A stretch of DNA of 64,000 bases from NCBI GenBank assembly GCA_022494885.1, contig JAGVSM010001006.1, positions 124,001 through 188,000 on the forward strand. The letters are read 5' to 3'. Below the pieces are notes generated by a model. The model was not told the origin of the DNA. It saw only the letters and a list, made by a program, of their open reading frames with translations, and ran no database searches. Positions 34,771 through 46,048 of the stretch are shown here, one piece after another; within the stretch, counting starts at the first letter, position 1; every line of letters begins with the position of its first letter. Made by a program: the position numbers and the translations under genes. Origin of the DNA: Micrasema longulum. Taxonomy: Eukaryota > Arthropoda > Insecta > Trichoptera > Brachycentridae.

Positions 34771-35882
34771 CTGATCACTTTCAAATATATACTTTTGTCA
34801 GTGATAATTTCAGTAAGACCTTTTTCAAATGGATAATAATAATATACATCAATGAATAGACTATTATTTTAATACTGTGTGCGCGCATAATTGATGTAAA
34901 CAATTACATTATATAAATAGTTCAGTGCCCATAGTGACTAGAGCGTGTTCAAGAGCGTTTCAAACTCACCTCTTCTTCATGGACTGGTGTCACGCCTTAT
35001 AAATCAGTCAAAAAAACTCGTGACTGGATCGTATGGTGGCCTATTTTTCCTTGTTACAAACTTGATCTCTTCTTCAGAGTTCCAACTGTCGTACTTTATG
35101 CACCAGAATAGTGATTTACTTTATTAACTTCGTTTATTTAAAAGAAAACGAAAATTACCGGTATTAAATACTTTGTACTGAGGTAATCCGCAATAATGCT
35201 TAGTTAAAAAAACAAAGAAAATATATTATTTTTCATTATATTCTTCATTAAGTAATATTCTGTTAAGAATAATTATTCTCGTAAATACACCGTAAACTCC
35301 TTTAAAAGTTCTCGTTATATGGCCGCTGCGTTTTTACAAGAAAAAGGACTCGCTACTATTTCGCTACTTCCATGCAATCTCACAAGGAGAAATAATGACT
35401 CCAGTAATCTTTCGATGTCTCCCACTATGACGATTATAACATTCTTGCTGCAGTAGTTTGAGTCGACACTATATTTATTCTCTTTGTCTTATTTATTTAA
35501 AATTATTGGCATATAATTAACACTTAATAGTTCTGATCAGTTCTGATGTAGATTCTAGGAGTGGAAATTTCGAACCAACATATACCGAACGAGCGTCAAT
35601 TTTAATAATTGTATTTCAATATTACATCTCACATCAAAATATAAAACTTTATGTACAGTTGTATTCTCTACAGTATCTATATATTTACCTCTTGTATTCA
35701 CGAAAATAAACCAGTAGTTATTTCAAGTGCATAAAGCACGTGGGCGTTCTGTCAAACTCAAGTCTATGTCATATCATATTGATAACAAATAATTATCTTG
35801 TACAAATAACCCAACGACGCTCCATTACAAAAATAATTGCGTATTGTTATTTTTTAAATATTTTCAATTCTTTTAATTGTAG
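34771..35882. other. Unassigned sequence
   Basis: The plus frame 34945-35127 has no known motif. The rest is AT-rich, with a mixed-composition patch at 35300-35480. Confidence 0.35.
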
Positions 35883-36016
35883 ATGGAAGAAGGTTCGTTT
35901 TCAGAAATACTATATGTGGAACCAGTCTCAAGAAAGAAACCCACTGCAACTGGGTGAACAAAAGACTCTTCACTCGTGGAGTTTTGGGGCAGGTCCCATC
36001 ATTGTTAGAAGTTAAG
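35883..36016 (+). CDS. Candidate internal exon of an unidentified plus-strand gene
   Basis: Preceded by a T-rich tract ending TTTTAATTGTAG, a good 3' splice site, and followed by AAG-GTAACT, an acceptable donor. In one frame (phase 2 in, phase 0 out) all 44 codons are open and end exactly at the donor. Words include FRNTICGTSLKKETHCNWVN and KRLFTRGVLGQVPSLLEVK. The composition is more protein-like than the flanks, with C and W residues. I do not recognise the protein. A second frame is also open over most of the exon, which weakens the case. If real, it lies on the strand opposite the Fat-like gene, inside its inferred intron. Confidence 0.25.
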
Positions 36017-36789
36017 GTAACTAATCAACTTACAACAAGGTTCATACCTTGTCATCTACATTTATATAAAATGGGTTGACACCTGGATTCTATTCTAATT
36101 ATACGAAAACTTTATTAACAAGAAAATATTTTGTAGATTCAATGAATCGTTTGATATTTAAAATACACTTTAAACGATCTCAAAATTAATTTTAGTCATT
36201 TATTTGAACAGACAAAAAAAACATAAAAAATGATAAAATGGAGTAAATGAGCAAACATTCCAAAGTAAATGTCATTCCCTTATTTTATTTGTAATCTTTA
36301 GTTAATAGATTTGGTATAAAAAGTATTTTATGATACACTATAAAATATTTAAATTACGTAAAAACTGTATGTCATATTTTATTCGTACAAAAAAAAGTAA
36401 AAATAAAAGACTAGTGATATTCCAATGTTTTTATTTCTTCTTTAGAATTGGTCACTTGATTCAAATTAAAATTGGAAATTTAATTAAATTATTTTTGTAG
36501 ACACTTTTTCACAAAGTATAACTCCATTTTTTGGATTTAATTAGGAAATTAATTCATTAATAAATAAAACTGGAATATAAACTAAACACTCCCAGCCTGT
36601 ACCGTGGCTGGGCGTGTTTAGTTCCTCTCTCCAACAACTGTGGCTAAAAAACTAAAAACATGTTTTTAATTGTAAAATTTATTATGCTAGGTTATATTTA
36701 ATTTTTAAGGATAAACTTTTTTAAAAGAAAAATATTATAAAGGAAAGTAGAAAGACACAATGCACAATCGTATATAGTAGACTTGGTGG
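36017..36789. other. AT-rich unassigned sequence
   Basis: An 18-base-scale imperfect inverted repeat, AAACACTCCCAGCC / GGCTGGGCGTGTTTA, at about 36585-36620. Otherwise nothing recognised. Confidence 0.4.
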
Positions 36790-37345
36790 AAGTGGAAGCG
36801 GGAGAAAGGTGTTTATAATTAAATTTAATTTAGTGATCGTTCGAAAGAAGACAACTTGTTATCAATGAAATCAAGACTGGTATGTTTGTTGGCAGACTTA
36901 AGAATTATGGGCATAGGGGAATGAAAACCATAGTTAGTTCTATAGGTATCGGTATGAAAGAGTAAGTTTTGTCTGTCGGTTTCTGGTTGGAGTATTTAAT
37001 TTTATTGAGCTCAGTAGTTCAGGTGCATCAAAGAGTAAGTTGAGAGTTTTAAATAGAACAAGAAAATCGGATTTATTTCGACGGTCTTGAAGAGAAGATA
37101 TATTAAAGCTAGTTTCTAGCTCATAATACGTATATTGGTTTCTGGCTTCCCAATCTCCAGCCTACTTTTCTTAAAAATCGATGATGAACTGATTCAATAT
37201 TTTTTATGTGAACATATTGAGACCAGATAACAGAAGAATACTCTAGGTGCGGGCGAACTAGGGAAAAGAAGATACTTTTAAAGGTAATGAATTGTAAAAG
37301 AAAATTAAGTGTCAAGTATAATACCTAAATCTCGTAGACTAGATA
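36790..37345 (-). mobile_element. LINE C-terminal relic (Jockey-like)
   Basis: Minus strand: FKSIFFSLVRPHLEYSSVIW, SQYVHIKNIESVHHRFLRKV, then after a stop PETDRQNLLFHTDTYRTNYG and FHSPMPI. The SLVRPHLEYSSVIWSPY-I-IE-VQ-RFLRK signature is diagnostic of insect non-LTR elements. Truncated at both ends. Confidence 0.75.
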
Positions 37346-37654
37346 CATATGATAATATTTAATCTAATATTTATATGTCACTAATGTGCAAACATGTTAT
37401 AGACAAAGAATAAACAAAGCAAACTATTCATAAGGAGCATTGATTTTGGCACCTCATTATATTGGACGTTTTATTCTTACCAAAATATACGTAAACAGTG
37501 AAAACATTGAAATGTGGTTTTATAACTGTGTTCCCGTTTTACTTTTAAGAATGTTAATTTGTTGCAAGAGAAAGGGAAAACATTTTTGAGAAAGAAGTGT
37601 GCAGCTTCTTTACAGATGTGTTTATATGTGAAATTTTTTTGTAGTAAAAAAGAA
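37346..37654. other. Spacer with a modular-repeat scrap
   Basis: 37553-37595 (AATTTGTTGCAAGAGAAAGG, GAAAACATTTTTGAGAAAGA) is inverted module C of the modular repeat. Nothing else seen. Confidence 0.5.
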
Positions 37655-37797
37655 ATATTAACGTTCTTATAATTTACCCATTTTCAACGAGTAGTAAATA
37701 ACTCACTGTTAGAAAACGAAAATCAAGTTTAAGTAGAGAGGGGTTCGAACCGCAAACCTTTGATCCGCAAAACTAGCCACGGGACCACAACCTGACA
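37655..37797 (-). mobile_element. tRNA-derived SINE, family A (copy 3)
   Basis: The minus strand reads GGTTGTGGTCCCGTGGCTAG, B box GGTTCGAACCCC, then the family body. The head is well preserved. Confidence 0.75.
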
Positions 37798-38110
37798 TTT
37801 TGTGAAAAGAAAAAGCTGAAATTTGACTATTTTCAATAATATATATCAAATTAATGATACTATAATACTACTACTTTAAGTGTACGTTTATCAAAAGATA
37901 CAAATGACACCTACACTATTTCCCATATCAAACGTTATACACATGTTTATCAAAGATCAATGTAGAATAATGAGTATCAAAAATTTTAAGCCGAAAGTTT
38001 TACGTCTAACAATAATAAACAAAGATGACTAAAGTAAGGACAAAGCCGATAGAAGCCTGATACATGTGCATCAAGCATCTACCAGGAACTGAACAGTTCC
38101 AGCTGTCAGC
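37798..38110. other. Unassigned spacer
   Basis: Nothing recognised. Confidence 0.4.
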
Positions 38111-38257
38111 CAGTCACCAGTCACCAGTCACCAGTCACCAGTCACCAGTCACCAGTCACCAGTCACCAGTCACCAGTCACCAGTCACCAGTCACCAGTCA
38201 CCAGTCACCAGTCACCAGTCACCAGTCACCAGTCACCAGTCACCAGTCACCAGTCAC
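38111..38257. repeat. Heptamer tandem repeat (CAGTCAC) x 21
   Basis: Exactly 147 bases, 21 perfect head-to-tail copies of CAGTCAC. It gives an apparent seven-residue peptide repeat in every plus frame, but no gene context surrounds it. The lack of any variant unit implies recent expansion. Confidence 0.97.
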
Positions 38258-38504
38258 CCAGTCAGCCAGATGCAAAACTAGGCGATGATACTGGATGTAC
38301 TGATTACATTTGCTTTTCTTCGGTTATCGGTCATTGCTTTTGTTATATTGTAAACCATAATATTATGTTAAGGAAAGCTCTGTTTGTTAAGTTTTTTTTC
38401 TTTTTTACTGTTTACTTTTTGTACCGTTGTGTCATATGCGCACTTGCCAAACTTACTGCTCGATGAGATTTATTTCTTGTAAACTTTTTGAAATTATTTA
38501 ATGT

Positions 38505-38650
38505 TGCTAGAATTCCATTCACCCATGCGCTTTGAAGCTGCAAGATGTTTGATAATATTAGCTTTCATATTGTGTAAATTAAATTTTTAACTGTCAATAA
38601 GGTCTAGATTTTTAATTGTCCATGCGCTCTGTCGCTGCAGGATAAACTGT
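38505..38650 (-). repeat. Two inverted copies of the CTTGCAGCTACAG direct repeat
   Basis: On the minus strand 38547-38511 (ATCTTGCAGCTTCAAAGCGC) and 38645-38605 (TCCTGCAGCGACAGAGCGCA) match the four plus-strand units at 43237-43603, including the following ATGG-AC and AATTC/AAATCTAG words. Confidence 0.7.
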
Positions 38651-39549
38651 AATCTAGATTCTATCTGCAACTGTTTTTTTTTATTAAACACTTCTCATTA
38701 TTTTTTATGGTAAAATGTAGATGAGGGCTAGATTGAAACAGAACTGGTTGGGATGTTTATTGTAAGCGCTCTTTAGGTAATTTTCCACAAAAATCGCGAA
38801 ATAAACATTATCTGGAATAAATAAATGTACTTTTACTAAGAATTTTCACTAAAAAATTAGAATGTTCTGGAAAAGAACATTTATCACACCCCATAAAATA
38901 AGTTTTCAACCATTGTACACAGTTTGTTTTCAATTTGCAGTGCTAAAGAGATTTTTATCTACAGAACAGCACATAATACAGAGGATTCTCTGATTTCTAT
39001 TTCCATTCATGTTAGGTGACCACAATCCATAGAACGCAAAGCCCTAAAGGATATTTGATTCGATCAGAGTTCTGGTTAGGAATCTCAGAGAGGGGAAGTT
39101 TGGCCTGAATAAAAGAAACTTTCCCCTCCATCCGCATGCGTTCAAGAAGGGTAAGATACGTTTTCGGCATACAAATACGAAAGGCTCAGGTAATTTGGGA
39201 TTCTTTTAGTAACTTAATTAAGGAAAAAAGACCCTTTACAAGTTGATTCAAAGTAATTTTCTCGGAAGACAATGCGTGAAGTTTGAAGGCGACATGCTGT
39301 AATGGCGGGTTGTATTCCCGTCTCATAAAAAACTAAGCTTATTGCATCGTAAAATGTTCATTGCTATTAATATGGGTTTTTTCAAAACCAGTTTACTAAT
39401 TTTAGACAAAATTATTATTTTATTATGTCGAGAGACGAAATGCCATGGCCCGCTCCGCGATGGAAAAATTGAAACAAGTTTGGCAACAACGTAGTATCAC
39501 CAAGTCTACAAAAATAAAAAAAGTCTCAAAACCCTAATTTTTCTTATAT
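38651..39549. other. Unassigned sequence
   Basis: 38990-39210 is of balanced composition without a clear frame; otherwise AT-rich. No gene or repeat recognised. Confidence 0.35.
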
Positions 39550-39890
39550 TCTTTTAAGCAGCAGAAACGTGGGCCTTTAGAGAAAGAGAATAAAGAAAGA
39601 TAAACGCTTTCGAGATGTGGTGCTGGCGTAAAATTCTGCGGATATCACGGACAGCCCATAGGACTAATGTTTTTATAATCCGAGAACTGGTTATTGAACA
39701 GCGTCTTTCTTCCACTGTCGAAATCAGTGTTCTAAGGTACTTTAGTCACGTTATGAGATGGAGAAATAATATGGAAAAGTTAGTGGTACAAGCACGAGTA
39801 GAAGAAATTCTATCTCGCAGAGGAAGTCCTACTAGATGGACATACTTGAAGCGAGTGGCGTCCCTCTTCAGGAGACTTCTCAAATAATCC
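39550..39890 (+). mobile_element. RTE-like LINE C-terminal fragment
   Basis: The plus strand reads AETWAFRERE, stop, KINAFEMWCWRKILRISRTA, HRTNVFIIRELVIEQRLSST, VLRYFSHVMR and SPTRWTYLKRV. FEMWCWR-LRISW-H-TN / RYFGHV-R / SPTRW is a very characteristic RTE-type C-terminus. One stop and truncation at the 3' side. Confidence 0.8.
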
Positions 39891-40144
39891 ATAGTTCTAA
39901 TTGTCATATACTTGGCTACTATTTGGAAAAATGCTAATTATTAAAAATTACAAGTCAAGGAATCATTAACTTAAGTGCAGATGCAAAGAAGAATGTATTG
40001 AAAATACTTTATTTTAATGACTCGTTTTTCATATTAAGATATAGGTTGCATCATTTTTATTTATTTATAAGGAATAGCAGGTGCTACACTCAACCGTAAG
40101 AAGGTTGTCTGGAGAGTGCATATTTGCTCAGTGAAAACCTAACG

Positions 40145-40912
40145 CCACCTATATAACGCCTGCATAACACCTATTTTCTCTACGGATGCTAATCGACACC
40201 TCGATAGGGCCCAAAACAGAAAAATTCGGAGTTTCGAGAATAAGTCTCTCAGAAGAATATCGGGTGTGCGGCGATTTGACATTGTAAGGAGTGAATTAAT
40301 AAAAGAACGAAGGCAGCAAACTCTGGTGATAACTGTCATCAAGCGGAGGCGACACGGTTGGCTTGGGCATGTGCTGCGGATGCTTCCTGAGAGCCTTAAC
40401 CACGCTCACCTGCTTTACATGGTATCAGGTTCTCGACTTCCTGGACTGGTTGACTGTTCGTCGGCAGTTCGTGTCAGAAATACGGGATGCGGACCTGACT
40501 TGAGAGGATGCACATAACCTGGCAGCCGACAGAAATGCTTGAAGGATCTCTGTGGACACTATATGCTCCAACTAGGGAGCGGACATGGAATGACGATGAT
40601 TATTTACAGTTTCGAAACCCAATTATCACTATCACAGTCGCCTTTGCCCAGAATGATCAGGCGGGTGAACGATCATCAAGATCTTGATTATTATGGTGTA
40701 AGGATGTCTTTCTTTACAAATCAGCTAAAGAATCTGTATAGTTAGCCTATGCTTTTTACTTAATCTAAAAAATCTATCATCTGTCTTTGCTGCTTATTTC
40801 TGTTCCTTATATTTTTTTATTCCTTTGTAAAAATTTCTTTTAATTGTAATGTTTATAATGGACTTTGTCCGTAAATAAATAAATAAATAAATAATAAATA
40901 AATAAATAAATC
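40145..40912 (+). mobile_element. LINE C-terminus, 3' UTR and (AAAT)n tail
   Basis: The plus frame reads FENKSLRRISGVRRFDIVRS, ELIKERRQQTLVITVIKRRR, HGWLGHVLRMLPES, then frame-shifted DAHNLAADRNAWKDL. RW-GH-LRM and A-DR-WK are non-LTR C-terminal motifs. A 3' UTR ends ATAATGGACTTTGTCCGTAA followed by AAATAAATAAATAAA to 40912. A well-bounded 3' end. Confidence 0.75.
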
Positions 40913-42379
40913 ACTGGATTTGTTTGAAGTCGTATTTACTTCGTTAAAAATAGGCTGATTAAAAAAAACATACTTAAACGCCACATATTATATTATGGGG
41001 CTCACCCGGAAGCTATTGCTCACTATGTTGGACCTATTTTAATCTCAGCAGAAGTGCAAATGGTGAATGGTGCATTTCCTGTTAGTAAACAAACAAATAT
41101 CAAAAAATACTAATTTCATTACGCGGGTGTCAAATTGCTGACCGTAAGGGAAATAGAAGTTGTTCCCAATTTCCCACTAGGAAGAAAATACTATGAACAA
41201 CATAACTGTAAAAGAAGAAGCACTCTTGTATATCATCAGTTGTCAATCAGTAGTTCAGTTGAGTAGACGAGATCAGTTCAATTCTATTATCGTCGTTACT
41301 CTAGCGCTTCATAACCAAACTCCATATTTTATTCAACATGTAAAAATTATGTCGATTTCTTCTATCATCTCCAACTCGGGTAGAAGCTCCTCGCACAAAC
41401 AGAAATCTTACAATAGTATGGGACACAATTATATTTTTTTAAATTTTAATATGTTTTCACCATGAAAACGTTCAATATTCTATTTTTGTTTTAAGATAAT
41501 ATTAATACATTTATTTGCAGTATTTTTTTTCTTATTAACTGTTATAAAATATAACAGTTAAAAAGAAAAATATATAATAACTCCAATAATGTAGTCCGAT
41601 AATTTCAATTCCGTTCTCTATTTTTCTCACGCTTCCTTGAGTGCCAATTTGAACCTACATTCACAAGAACAAAATCTAATTCATTTATACATTTCCAATC
41701 AAGACAAGTGTTTTTTTGTATCACTTATCTTGGAACTCTTGTACCGAATGATTTAATTATCTTAACGAATTGAGTTCCACTGGAAATAACTTCGTGTTTT
41801 TCAAATTTTATGATGAATTGTAAAGGCCATCGCGTATATTCACATTCAAAAAGTACTAATGGATTTCTAAAACACAAAAACAGGGTAAAAAGTGTAGCAT
41901 AACGTAGTAATTTTTAAAATTCCCCATACAAGTCTTAAAATGAAAACAAAAATTGAATGTATTTTTAGGAAATTCGGTTTTAAGAATTGCGATGGTCAAA
42001 ATGGAATTTAAAAATATTTTGAAAACTCTTCTTCTTCCTTGCTATTGAGTGTTCTCCAGAGTGTTCCTTTTCCTGTGAGGTGAATTCCAAGCTGTTCTTC
42101 TACCTTTCGGGAGGCCCATAACCATATAATGCAGTTCAACATAAGGGAGTCTGGTGGTCTCCATTCATAAAAATCAATTATTGCATATTTTATTTGTGGA
42201 TGTAATTAATTTCAAATTTTATTGCGTGCACTATTCTAGTGAAAATAAAAAAATTCAAAGAATCATTTAAATAAAAAAATAATTAGTATGGCAATCATTT
42301 AAGTAATGTGGATTATTACAAGGGAAATAAAAAACAAATTTTGAAACCTAATAAAACCTAAAAATGTTTTTTATTATTA
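40913..42379. other. Unassigned sequence
   Basis: A perfect inverted repeat with 12-base arms (TTAACTGTTATA) at 41535-41561. Plus frame 41193-41465 has no known motif. No gene recognised. Confidence 0.4.
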
Positions 42380-42722
42380 TTTACAACAACAACAAACCAT
42401 CCCGCCGTTTCCCCGTAAGGGTAGGCAGAAAGGATAGAACGCCAGAAAACTATCTTTGCATACAGATCTCGCTTCCTCTGCATTCATACATCTTCTCATG
42501 CACGCGCGCCGATTATTCAAACTTTTGACATGTCCATCTTTAAGTATTTGTTGGATTTGATCTTGCCATGTCTTTCTCGGTCTTCCTATATTTTTGCATC
42601 CATCAACATTCGCATTGTAAATATTCTTAGCCGTTCTTTCGCTGTCCATTTGTTCTACATGTCCAAACCAGCGCAGAGCTCCTTTCTTGATTTTGTCGAT
42701 AATGCTTGTCTCAGCCTTACAT
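42380..42722 (-). mobile_element. RTE-like LINE 3' end with (GTT)n tail (copy 3)
   Basis: The minus strand reads TLCKAETSIIDKIKKGALRW, FGHVEQMDSERTAKNIYNAN, RPRKTWQDQIQQIL and RACMRRCMNAEEARSVCKDS. It ends CGGCGGGATGGTTTG and GTTGTTGTTGT. The frame is open across this part; the open frame continuing to 42844 is host sequence beyond the 5' truncation. Confidence 0.8.
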
Positions 42723-43229
42723 AATGTACGAAAACAAATACCCGTTAAGGTTATCTTAGAAATATAATGAGGTCTAGTGTTAGGTATCGTCTGCTTAATG
42801 TATTTATCATGTGATTTTTCGTTTGATTTTAAGTTTGTCTCCATTGATTTTTTTCAAGTGGAAAGTTAAGTAAGTAATTGTAGTGTTTTAGTATATTATA
42901 TAGTATTTTTGACTATCCTATGTTTGTCTTTGCTTTTTTTTGTAGTAGTGCTGTTTTCGTATGCTATTATACTACAACATATGGTATAATAGGATGGGGT
43001 GGTTGTGTTCAGGCAATCTTTAAACCGCTTATGATAACCCAAAAAACAATATTTAAAATCACATATATAAATGTCCTCCGGCTTTTTCATCTGATTACTT
43101 GTTTAAATAGGCCAAAGTTCTTTCAATAAGAAGAATTTACTTTAATATTTATTAAAATATATTTGGATAATTAATATAGCGCCGTTTTTGTGAAAATCAC
43201 CTCAAGGGCGCGGTACAATAAATAAATAT
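42723..43229. other. Spacer ending in a retroelement-like tail
   Basis: 43195-43229 (GGGCGCGGTACAATAAATAAATA) resembles a plus-strand retroelement 3' end. Short frames here have no known motif. Confidence 0.35.
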
Positions 43230-43605
43230 CCCACTACGTCTTGCAGCTACAGAGAGCATGGACGGTTGGGATTCTTGTTCCTCGTCTCCAATTATGATTT
43301 ACAGGAGCTTGATTACAGCACGTCTTGCAGCTACAGAGCGCATAGACAATAAAAAATCTAGCCCCTTTTTACATTTTTTATTTGACAATAAAGTTTTAGT
43401 GATATTAAAAAAAAAAAAAAAAACAATTTATAAAAATAGAAGTTTGATTACAACAAGTCTTGCAGCTACTGAGCGCATGGACGGTTGGAATTCTAGACCT
43501 CATTTACTAAATTAGGATATTTGATAGCTGATGACATTTACCTATTGAAGCTAGATTACCAATCGTCTTGCAGCTACAAAGTGCATGGACGAGTGAAATT
43601 CTGGC
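43230..43605 (+). repeat. Four direct repeats with core CTTGCAGCTACAGAGCGCAT
   Basis: Units at about 43237-43275, 43318-43348, 43456-43495 and 43563-43603 share GTCTTGCAGCTACAGAG, a CATGGACG word and GGAATTCT. Upstream TTGATTACA also recurs at three of them. Spacing is irregular (about 83, 137 and 106 bases), unlike a simple satellite. Two inverted relatives lie at 38505-38650. Confidence 0.75.
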
Positions 43606-43739
43606 CACTTAAATTATCCATAAATTTACAAAAACAAACATTAAGCATAATAGTAAATTTGTAAAGTGTTCGTGTTAAAAAGTAAACAATAAAAAACTAA
43701 ACAGATAAAACAGATAATAAGTCATGTCTTTTTAACTTT

Positions 43740-44275
43740 AGGGCCACTAGTAAACAAATAACACAACAAAATAATAACAAGATATTTCTTCAACATTAAT
43801 CCATCTAACCAAAAAGTAAAACAGCTTTGGCTAAGAGGCATTTATCTGTGGTTGGTCAAGGATTTTCAATGTTCTGGATCAGGTGACAAAGAAGTCTGAG
43901 TCATTTTTAAGATTCAAATCTAGTTTGAGTAATTGGTTTGCTCAAACGGGAATGGATTACTGCGATAGACTAGAATAACTAGTGAATGACCAATATGTAT
44001 TTATAAATGTTAAATCTAATAAGTGGTATCATGTATAAAGTATTAATGATATGTTTAAGCTTAATATGTATGTAAAAATATAATATAAATATGTTTATGC
44101 GAATAAACTCGTGTATGTAAATATATGTGTATGCATGGTTATGAATGCCCCGACTCAACAGGGATGTTCTAGCGAGTTGGGGAAAGTTCACAGGCATAGA
44201 TCGTTCTTGATTGTGTCACTATAAACTGTGTCTCTGTCTCATATAAACGTATGTAAAATGTTATTAATAAATTTA
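43740..44275 (+). mobile_element. Possible LINE 3' end
   Basis: The plus strand at about 43888-43977 reads ESFLRFKSSLSNWFAQTGMD then YCDRLE and a stop. F-FKS-L-NW resembles LINE C-termini. An AT-rich 3' UTR-like stretch ends near ATTAATAAATTTAAAAAAAA at 44262-44281. The evidence is thin. Confidence 0.35.
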
Positions 44276-45344
44276 AAAAAAATTATATATATTTGTGAAT
44301 GTCAGCATTTTTTGTCAATAGTATGTCATCGTCTCGTATAGTTCCCAGTGCAATTACGAGTACAATCTTTGAAAGTATTTTTTGTCAAACTGGTGTGTTT
44401 TTTTGTATTGTTCAGTCGTTGGGGTTAAGTGAGGTAAGTTGTTTTTTAGTTTCATTATTTTATTTTGTTATCTTTGTATCCTTGTAATGTCTGTCTCATT
44501 ATCAGTTCCCTAGTTTAAAACGGTTATATCACTAGTCTTGCGCCTTGATAAAATCAACTAATCAAATATTGACTAATGAAATCATCGAGCATTTAGGCGG
44601 ACATTTCCTGTTAAATAATGAAAACGTCGAGGAGTTTCAGACTCACGTTTTCACTTCAAGTTTGGGGCTGAAACATCTTTCACCATTTCAAGTTTGAAAG
44701 AGAACAGAACGATGTTGAATTATATCTAGCGAATTGGGATAATATTTGTTTGAGGGGAATTTCAAAGGCGATCTAACTTATCTGATGTAAATTGAAATGG
44801 TCAGATTAATAAAATTATCATAAGGCAATATCAAAGGAAATCTGAACTAGGCCGATAGTAATGATTTAAGTTAAATATCGAAATCACTGATTAGAAAATG
44901 GTTTTGCTTTTAACAATCCGATTCGGTTACTTTGAAGAAATATTCACAATTTGGCCAAAATGTCGGATAAATCTGCCCGAAACCAGTCGAGTGAAATAAG
45001 CTCATAAAAGCTTCGGTAAACTATTTTCGAAAAGTTTTTGAATATAAGAGCAACCTCTTATACTTTTATCAGCTTTCGTAAATAGACTAACACGAGGGTG
45101 CGTATGAGCTACTATTCTATTTTTTTTACTTGAAAAGTTAAAACATTTTTTGTGGAGCGAACAATATAACCAATAAGACATTGGAGAACAAAATGAAAGT
45201 GTAGCAATACACACCATTATTATTTATTTATTACGGATATCTCGGTAACTATTTTATGATTTGTTGATATGAAGCATGTATCTATAAATCTTTTATTTTT
45301 TTTTACATAATATAAACCGTAAATTGTTGTATTTTAAAAATAAA
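44276..45344. other. Unassigned, moderately complex sequence
   Basis: 44550-45000 is less AT-biased than most of the window but has no convincing frame or repeat partner. Short plus frame 44299-44487 ends at a GTAAGT-like site without other support. Confidence 0.35.
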
Positions 45345-45592
45345 AAAAAAATAATTTTGTGGCTATTTTTTTAAAGAGTTGTAAATAATTATAGCATTTA
45401 AATTATTTATTGACAATTCTTGATGGAATTCCATTGTAATGATGTAATAACTTATATTTAAATATAAGTTATTACATCAGTTGTAAATAACTTATAATTA
45501 GAAAATAAGATTTAAATTAGGGTTGATTGGGGTTCGAACCTTGGACCTCTGATCCATGAGTCCGCAGTTAAGCCATAGGACCACAACCATTT
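45345..45592 (-). mobile_element. tRNA-derived SINE, family A (copy 4), disrupted by a perfect palindrome
   Basis: The minus strand has TGTGGTCCTATGGCTTAAC, B box GGTTCGAACCCC, and the family body. The body word TTGTAAATAA appears at 45380 and again at 45481, the second copy directly after a perfect 40-base palindrome at 45440-45479. The region therefore looks duplicated or invaded. Confidence 0.65.
45440..45479. repeat. Perfect 40-bp palindrome
   Basis: Arms of 20 bases (TGATGTAATAACTTATATTT and its exact complement) with no spacer. No mismatches. Confidence 0.95.
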
Positions 45593-45869
45593 TTTTTTTT
45601 AACCAGATTTTATTTTTTTCTTGTTTTCTAATGACCCTATTACACCACTTTTTTAAATAGACAATGTATTTAACATAAATAATTATTTCATCTTATATTC
45701 TAATACTACACCAATCATAAATAAATACGCCATCAGAATGTATCACAAATAGTCGATCGTATTTTTTTTTTATTAAACTAATTGAATAATACCTACATTA
45801 TAACTACCCAAAACTTATATTTTCAAAAACATTTTCGTACTGTTTTAATATCAACAATTTTAAGTTATC
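45593..45869. other. AT-rich spacer between two family A SINEs
   Basis: Nothing else recognised. Confidence 0.4.
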
Positions 45870-46048
45870 GGCTTGTGGTCCTGTGGCTAGTGTATCGGAC
45901 TCACGGACCAAAGGTCTGTGGTTCAAATCCCACTCTACTCCAACTTGATTCCATTTTCTAATAGTAGTTATTTGCAACTTGTTGAAAATGGCCCTTAAAA
46001 TGAAATATTTGGGTAAATCATAAGAACGCAAATATTTTTTTTTTTTAA
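45870..46048 (+). mobile_element. tRNA-derived SINE, family A (copy 5, best preserved)
   Basis: Head GCTTGTGGTCCTGTGGCTAG, A-box TGGCTAGTGTATCGG, B box GGTTCAAATCCC (perfect RNA polymerase III consensus). Body has CAACTTGTTGAAAATGGCCC and the end AAATATTTGGGTAAATCATA, then a T/A-rich tail. Reference copy for the family; it lies in opposite orientation to copy 4 about 280 bases away. Confidence 0.85.

Noticed and set aside
38111..38257. Possible CRISPR-like array
   Set aside because: Units are contiguous with no spacers, and the DNA is clearly eukaryotic.
38064..38288. Open plus frame encoding a seven-residue peptide repeat
   Set aside because: It is only the translation of the CAGTCAC heptamer array; 7 is not a multiple of 3, so all frames look repetitive, and no gene context exists.
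41535..41561. Inverted repeat with 12-base arms
   Set aside because: Pure A/T-rich short hairpin; expected by chance in such composition and without flanking duplication.
42377..42844. 155-codon minus frame as a host gene
   Set aside because: Residues after the first 30 or so match the C-terminus of the RTE-like LINE family; the N-terminal part is random host sequence fused by the 5' truncation point.
45870..45945. Functional tRNA gene
   Set aside because: A and B boxes are good, but the ends do not form an acceptor stem and the unit is followed by a SINE body shared with five other copies.
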